DNA from: an uncultured bacterium | Lineage (GTDB): Bacteria; Cyanobacteriota; Vampirovibrionia; Gastranaerophilales; Gastranaerophilaceae | NCBI GenBank assembly: GCA_900556295.1 | Contig: USOK01000044.1 | Span: 1 to 9,539 of the forward strand | Direction: 5' to 3' | DNA length: 9,539 nucleotides | Shown here: piece by piece, positions 6,271 through 9,539 of the stretch | Layout: every line of letters starts with the position of its first letter | Position numbering within the stretch: position 1 is the stretch's first letter | Notes under the pieces: model-generated | What the model was told of the DNA's origin: nothing | What the model saw: only the letters and a program-made list of their open reading frames with translations | Databases searched by the model: none | Program-made: the position numbers and the translations under genes

Positions 6271-6651
6271 ATGAAATTTGTACACACAATGATAAGAGTA
6301 AAAGACCTTGATGAGTCTATGAAATTTTATAAAGAACTTCTTGAAATGAACCAAACCGGTGAAGTTGAACTTGATGATTGCACGTTATATTATTTGAGTG
6401 ATGAGGATGGTCAAACTCAAATAGAAATGACTTATAACAAAGAAACACCAAAAGAAGGTTATACAAATGGCAATGCCTTCGGACACTTTGCTTTTGAACT
6501 TGATAAAATGAGTGATTTTACGGAAAAAATGAACAAACTAGGTTACAAATATCTTTATGAACCTTTCTTTATGCCTCAAGTAAATATGTATATTGCATTT
6601 TTGAATGATCCGAACGGAAATGAAATCGAAATTATGGCAAAACAAGCATAA
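6271..6651 (+). CDS. VOC-superfamily (glyoxalase I-like) protein
   Basis: This 126-residue protein has the two beta-alpha-beta-beta-beta halves of the vicinal-oxygen-chelate fold. The first half opens with VHTMIRVKDLDESMKFYKEL (4-23) and the second with GHFAFELDKM (71-80). H5, E52, H72 and E120 occupy the positions of the four metal ligands of bacterial glyoxalase I (E. coli H5, E56, H74, E122). The end, DPNGNEIEIM (113-122), matches the usual DPDGYxIELI. It could isomerise the hemithioacetal of methylglyoxal with a thiol, but several VOC enzymes share this frame, so a glutathione-dependent glyoxalase call would be over-precise. AAGGGA at 6260-6265 sits five bases before the ATG. It lies between the 5122 gene and thrC, 47 bases before the latter. 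Confidence 0.88.
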   Translation: MKFVHTMIRVKDLDESMKFYKELLEMNQTGEVELDDCTLYYLSDEDGQTQIEMTYNKETPKEGYTNGNAFGHFAFELDKMSDFTEKMNKLGYKYLYEPFFMPQVNMYIAFLNDPNGNEIEIMAKQA

Positions 6652-6698
6652 GAAATTTTATGTGGTATTATTAGACAAAAGAATAGAAGGGAAGTTTT

Positions 6699-7751
6699 AT
6701 GTACTATCAAGGATTAATTAATACATTTAGAGAATATTTGCCGGTATCAGAAAAAACTCCGGTTGTGACTCTCAATGAAGGAAATACACCTTTAATAAAA
6801 GCAGATAATTTGGCTAAAAAAATTGGTATTGATGCTGAAATTTATTTGAAATATGAAGGTTGCAACCCGACCGGAAGTTTTAAAGATCGTGGAATGACAA
6901 TGGCTGTTTCGAAAGCTAAAGAGGCAGGTTCAGGTGCAATAATTTGTGCTTCAACAGGTAATACATCCGCATCTGCAGCTGCTTACGGGGCAAGGGCTGG
7001 CATGAAAACTTTTGTTTTAATCCCTGATGGTTATATCGCACTAGGTAAACTTTCTCAAGCAATGATGTATGGCGCAAAAATTATCGCAATTAAAGGAAAC
7101 TTTGACGAAGCACTTGAAATGGTTCGCAAAATCTCCGATAATTACCCAATTACGCTTGTAAACTCAGTTAATCCATACAGAATTGAAGGACAAAAAACAG
7201 GTGCTTTTGAAATCTGTAATGCACTTGGGCAAGCTCCCGATTATCATTTTATCCCTGTTGGAAACGCAGGTAATATTACAGCATACTGGAAAGGCTATAC
7301 AGAATGGCATAAGGCAGGGAAAATTTCTAACTTGCCTAAAATGATGGGCTTTGAAGCGGAAGGAGCTGCTGCAATTGTAAAAGGAGAAAGAATTTATAAA
7401 CCGGAAACACTTGCGACTGCAATCCGTATTGGTAATCCGGCAAGCTGGCAAAAAGCTGAGAATGCTCGTGATGAAAGCAATGGTATGATTAATTTTGTAA
7501 CCGATGAAGAAATTGTAAAAGCATACAAACTAATTGCTTCAACAGAAGGAGTATTTGCAGAACCTGCAAGTGCAGCATCAGTTGCTGGTTTAATCAAGGT
7601 TAAAGATCAAGTAAAAGCCGGCTCAAAAATCGTTTGTATTTTAACAGGAAACGGACTAAAAGATCCTGATAATGCAATTAAATACTCAAACACAGATGTT
7701 AAAAAGACTGAAGTCGATATGACCGAAATCTTGAAAGCAATGGATGTATAG
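6699..7751 (+). CDS. thrC: Threonine synthase
   Basis: This is a PLP-dependent enzyme of fold type II that converts O-phosphohomoserine to threonine and phosphate in the cytoplasm, the last step of threonine synthesis. At 350 residues it is the short form found in Bacillus and relatives, without the long N-terminal extension of the E. coli type. LNEGNTPLI (25-33) begins the catalytic core. GSFKDRGM (59-66) holds the Schiff-base lysine K62, STGNTSASAAAYGARAG (85-101) is the substrate/PLP loop, VGNAGN (187-192) binds the PLP phosphate, and ILTGNGLKDPD (314-324) is the typical end motif. AAGGGA at 6687-6692, six bases upstream, fixes the start. It is the last plus-strand gene before a convergent minus-strand pair; hom and thrB are not in the window. 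Confidence 0.96.
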   Translation: MYYQGLINTFREYLPVSEKTPVVTLNEGNTPLIKADNLAKKIGIDAEIYLKYEGCNPTGSFKDRGMTMAVSKAKEAGSGAIICASTGNTSASAAAYGARAGMKTFVLIPDGYIALGKLSQAMMYGAKIIAIKGNFDEALEMVRKISDNYPITLVNSVNPYRIEGQKTGAFEICNALGQAPDYHFIPVGNAGNITAYWKGYTEWHKAGKISNLPKMMGFEAEGAAAIVKGERIYKPETLATAIRIGNPASWQKAENARDESNGMINFVTDEEIVKAYKLIASTEGVFAEPASAASVAGLIKVKDQVKAGSKIVCILTGNGLKDPDNAIKYSNTDVKKTEVDMTEILKAMDV

Positions 7752-7779
7752 ACAGTTATAAGAGATTAATAAAATATAT

Positions 7780-7827
7780 GTGAGGCTATGTTTGCAGGTA
7801 TTGTCAGGCATAGCCTGACCTACTCAC
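7780..7827. other. Alternative hairpin containing a degenerate inverted repeat copy
   Basis: AGGCTATG at 7783-7790 is complementary to CATAGCCT at 7809-7816, and GTGAG at 7780-7784 can pair with CTCAC at 7823-7827 in an extended arm. The first arm, GTGAGGCTATG, differs by one base from the reverse complement of the dispersed palindrome's 3' half. The element can therefore fold either as the compact 7803-7819 hairpin or as this larger one. It sits exactly between the convergent thrC and parvulin genes. Confidence 0.35.
7801..7821. repeat. Dispersed 21-nt palindromic repeat, copy 2
   Basis: This is an identical 21-base copy of 4999-5019, with core GTCAGGC-ATA-GCCTGAC at 7803-7819. It lies in the 85-base gap between the convergent thrC and parvulin genes, where a symmetric hairpin could slow transcription from both sides. 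Neither side has the T-run of a canonical intrinsic terminator. Confidence 0.75.
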
Positions 7828-7836
7828 GTTTCTAAT

Positions 7837-8184
7837 CTACTCTTTATCAAGCACTTTAATCAAATGCCAGCCGAATTGAGTATAAACAGGGTTAGAAACC
7901 TGACCGATAGGAGTTGCAAATGCAGCTTTTTCAAATTCTTTTACCATCTGTCCATGCCCAAAATAGCCCAAATCTCCACCATTTCTACCTGATGGACAAA
8001 GTGAATATGCTCTCGCATAAGCTTCAAAGTTTCCACCGTTATCAATTTCTCTTTTAATCTGTTGAGCTTCTGATGCTGTTTTTACAAGAATATGTTCTGC
8101 ATGAACCTGTGTATATTCAGTAGCAGAAACCACACCGGTCAACAAAAATACCATTACTAATAATTTGCATAAATTTTTAATCAT
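7837..8184 (-). CDS. Exported minimal parvulin peptidyl-prolyl isomerase
   Basis: This is a single-domain PpiC/parvulin of 115 residues. Residues 1-21 form a signal peptide: positive MIKNLCK, a hydrophobic core LLVMVFLLTG, and likely cleavage after VSA. No lipobox cysteine is present, so it should be soluble outside the inner membrane. The mature part begins almost directly with the parvulin motif VHAEHILVKT (27-36), then CPSGRNGGDLGYFGHGQM (63-80), EFEKAAF (83-89) and FGWHLIKVLD (104-113). H31, C63, M80, F84 and H107 fall where parvulin active-site residues are expected. It probably catalyses cis-trans isomerisation of prolyl bonds in secreted proteins. It lacks the helical chaperone arms of SurA and PrsA, so it resembles Par10 with a signal peptide. 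AGGA at 8192-8195 lies seven bases before the ATG. It follows the GGDEF gene by 32 bases, presumably in one operon. Confidence 0.9.
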   Translation of the reverse strand: MIKNLCKLLVMVFLLTGVVSATEYTQVHAEHILVKTASEAQQIKREIDNGGNFEAYARAYSLCPSGRNGGDLGYFGHGQMVKEFEKAAFATPIGQVSNPVYTQFGWHLIKVLDKE

Positions 8185-8216
8185 AATTTAATCCTACTTT
8201 ATTTTTACATTCTATT

Positions 8217-8876
8217 CTATTGTACAGCAGACCTAACCTGATTTCGTCCAGCACCTTTTGCTTCGTAGAGTGCTTTATCTGCAACTTCAAACATGTTCCA
8301 AGCGTTATCACAATTTATATTTGAGCTTACGCCAATGCTTACAGTAACTTTTATATTTTCGCCGTTGAAAGAGAATTTTGTGTTTTCAATTAACTTTCTC
8401 AATCTTTCCAAAGGTACTTTTGCGTTCTCATCCGGAGTTTCGGTTAAGATTACGGCAAATTCTTCTCCTCCGTATCTAAATACGAAATCTGTTTGTCTGA
8501 AATTATTCACCATGTTGTAGGCAACTTCTTTAAGCACATAATCACCGCAAAGATGTCCGTACGTGTCATTGATTTTTTTAAAGAAATCAATATCAATAAT
8601 TGCAACACTTAGCGGACTTCCGTAACGTTTTGAACGAGCGAATTCTCTTTCAAAATTGTTCTCAAAATGTCTACGATTGTATAATCGTGTCAGCGCATCT
8701 ATTTCGGACAAGTGTTTTGTCTGTGTGTACATAAAATTAATTTTTTTGATAACGTCCATCTTGTTATCGTCTGGGATATCAAAGCTTTTTATAATATCCT
8801 GTATATTCTCCTGAATTTTATCCAAAACATCAGAAGGAATTTCAAAATCCATGTTTATTATATCTGTATTTTCCAT
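8217..8876 (-). CDS. GGDEF-domain diguanylate cyclase
   Basis: This protein is predicted to condense two GTP molecules into cyclic di-GMP. Numbered from the ATG at 8876, the first ~55 residues are helical with no recognised sensor domain. The GGDEF domain follows: DALTRLYNRRHF (60-71), DIDFFKKINDTYGH (95-108, with metal Asp95 and guanine-contacting Asn103), RYGGEEFAVIL (134-144, intact GGEEF active site) and ADKALYEAKGAGRN (199-212). RQTD (127-130) stands five residues before GGEEF, which is the product-binding inhibitory I-site, so feedback inhibition is expected. No membrane segment is present, so it should be soluble. An upstream in-frame ATG at 8891 would add MIFLV, but it overlaps the -10 hexamer, so 8876 is preferred. 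It is the first gene of a pair with the parvulin and is divergent from the HD gene. Confidence 0.92.
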   Translation of the reverse strand: MENTDIINMDFEIPSDVLDKIQENIQDIIKSFDIPDDNKMDVIKKINFMYTQTKHLSEIDALTRLYNRRHFENNFEREFARSKRYGSPLSVAIIDIDFFKKINDTYGHLCGDYVLKEVAYNMVNNFRQTDFVFRYGGEEFAVILTETPDENAKVPLERLRKLIENTKFSFNGENIKVTVSIGVSSNINCDNAWNMFEVADKALYEAKGAGRNQVRSAVQ

Positions 8877-8886
8877 AACCAAAAAT

Positions 8887-8915
8887 ATCATAGCAAAAAT
8901 ATTGTGCGTTATCCA
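8887..8915 (-). promoter_or_regulatory. Extended -10 promoter of the GGDEF gene
   Basis: On the minus strand TGGATA (8915-8910; four of six matches to the -35) is followed after 17 bases by TATGAT (8892-8887), preceded by TGC to form an extended -10. The expected start of transcription is about 8880, leaving only some four bases before the ATG at 8876. The elements interleave with the plus-strand HD promoter. Confidence 0.5.
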
Positions 8916-8930
8916 TTTTTTTGTTAAAAT
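8902..8930 (+). promoter_or_regulatory. Extended -10 promoter of the HD gene
   Basis: TTGTGC (8902-8907) and TAAAAT (8925-8930) are separated by 17 bases, and TGT precedes the hexamer, giving TGTTAAAAT as before ribE. The expected transcription start is about 8937, five bases before the ATG at 8942. Its -35 lies inside the spacer of the divergent GGDEF promoter and vice versa. Confidence 0.5.
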
Positions 8931-8941
8931 TAATGAGAATT

Positions 8942-9523
8942 ATGAAATTAACAGCTGAAGAGATGCTTAACAAATTTTCAAAAAATACTACGCACCCGAT
9001 AGAAGTGCGAAGGATTGCGCTGATGCTTTTTGAAGAAGCATCTAAAAAACTTTTTGAAATGACGAGTGAAGAGCGTGAATACTTAAAAGCTTCTGCACTT
9101 TTACATGATATTGGGTATTCTGTAGAAGCTAAAGGACATAATAAGCATTCTATGCGGATTATTGTTGAAAATGGTCTTGATGGTTTTAATTTAACCGAAA
9201 CTAAAATAATTGGCTGTATTGCAAGATATCACAGGGGAAGTTTGCCAGATAAAAATGAACACGAAATTTATAATACTCTAGAAAAAAGCGAGCGGAAAAT
9301 TGTAAAACGTTTAGGTGGAATTTTAAGACTTGCAGATGGCTTGGATAAAGATCATAAAAAACTTATCAATGATATTAAAATTGATTATGACTATAAAAAC
9401 AGCATTGCAAAAATTTTATTGATTACTGATAAGCATACGCCAAATATTTCTGTTGCAATAAGAAAAAGGGATTTGTTTGAAATCGGATTTAAATGCCAAA
9501 GCGTTATTTTGTTAAATTATTAA
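8942..9523 (+). CDS. Stand-alone HD-domain protein, Ppx/GppA C-terminal type
   Basis: This predicted metal-dependent phosphohydrolase has 193 residues. Its motifs are those of the HD region at the C-terminus of exopolyphosphatase/guanosine-pentaphosphate phosphohydrolases: an early His (H18) before a VRRIALMLFEEA helix, ALLHDIGY with H55-D56, GHNKHSMRII (65-74), IARYHRGSLP (93-102) and LRLADGLDKDH (128-138). The ASKHA-fold catalytic domains that normally precede this region are absent, so it is either a free-standing regulatory or catalytic domain, or the partner of a separate Ppx gene outside the window. Three in-frame starts exist: TTG 8921, ATG 8933 and ATG 8942. The first two fall in or next to the -10 hexamer, so 8942 is chosen. 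There is no good Shine-Dalgarno. It reads away from the GGDEF gene, and substrate is unknown. Confidence 0.85.
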   Translation: MKLTAEEMLNKFSKNTTHPIEVRRIALMLFEEASKKLFEMTSEEREYLKASALLHDIGYSVEAKGHNKHSMRIIVENGLDGFNLTETKIIGCIARYHRGSLPDKNEHEIYNTLEKSERKIVKRLGGILRLADGLDKDHKKLINDIKIDYDYKNSIAKILLITDKHTPNISVAIRKRDLFEIGFKCQSVILLNY

Positions 9524-9539
9524 ATATAAAAATCAAAAG

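Noticed and set aside
6663..6671. Possible promoter for thrC, extended -10 TGGTATTAT
   Set aside because: There is no matching -35 at 16-18 bases, and the VOC-thrC spacing of 47 bases is compatible with read-through; left unannotated.
7164..7597. Minus-strand ORFs inside thrC
   Set aside because: They overlap a full-length conserved threonine synthase and have no recognisable features.
7837..8184. Lipoprotein signal on the parvulin
   Set aside because: The hydrophobic core ends LLTGVVSA-TE with no cysteine at the cleavage point; C6 lies before the core.

Overview
The window is A+T-rich chromosomal DNA packed with housekeeping genes. Ten protein-coding genes are supported, with no tRNA, rRNA, CRISPR array, transposase or phage gene. 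The longest gene-free stretches are the first 224 bases and 4901-5121, both rich in palindromes and repeats. The organism looks like a low-GC, two-membrane or at least protein-exporting bacterium. Gene content, A/T-biased codon use and the glutamine-rich accessory protein would suit a gut relative of the non-photosynthetic Cyanobacteria (Melainabacteria/Gastranaerophilales type). That placement is an inference from gestalt, not from a marker gene.

Layout. On the minus strand from 3059 down to 225 lies a riboflavin operon: riboflavin synthase (ribE), the fused RibBA enzyme one base later, then a two-part GNAT acetyltransferase, followed by an intrinsic terminator at 81-122. Divergent from it, at 3113-4900 on the plus strand, is an RlhA-like U32 protein, probably an RNA-hydroxylation factor, with an unusually cysteine-rich C-terminus. 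The 221-bp gap that follows holds eight GTGA units in two exact 7-nt-period blocks, a T7 run and two palindromes. Next on the plus strand come a proline/glutamine-rich protein with weak resemblance to the FliK C-terminal domain, a small VOC/glyoxalase-fold protein and threonine synthase (thrC). A minus-strand pair, a GGDEF diguanylate cyclase followed by a minimal exported parvulin, converges on thrC. Between them sits a second copy of the 21-nt palindromic repeat seen at 4999. Divergent from the cyclase is a stand-alone HD protein resembling the C-terminal domain of Ppx/GppA phosphatases.

Expression signals. All five genes that begin a transcription unit (ribE, U32, the 5122 gene, GGDEF, HD) lack a convincing Shine-Dalgarno. 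Each has a good -10 hexamer ending only 6-11 bases before the most likely ATG, so the mRNAs should be leaderless or nearly so. Four of the five downstream genes (GNAT, VOC, thrC, parvulin) have clear AAGGGA/AGGA-type sites, and the fifth (ribBA) abuts the ribE stop. Both divergent gaps (3060-3112 and 8877-8941) contain interleaved, probably mutually exclusive promoters. I see no clearly novel defence or mobile system. The points most worth checking are the leaderless pattern, the heptad repeat, the dispersed palindrome and the cysteine-rich U32 tail.
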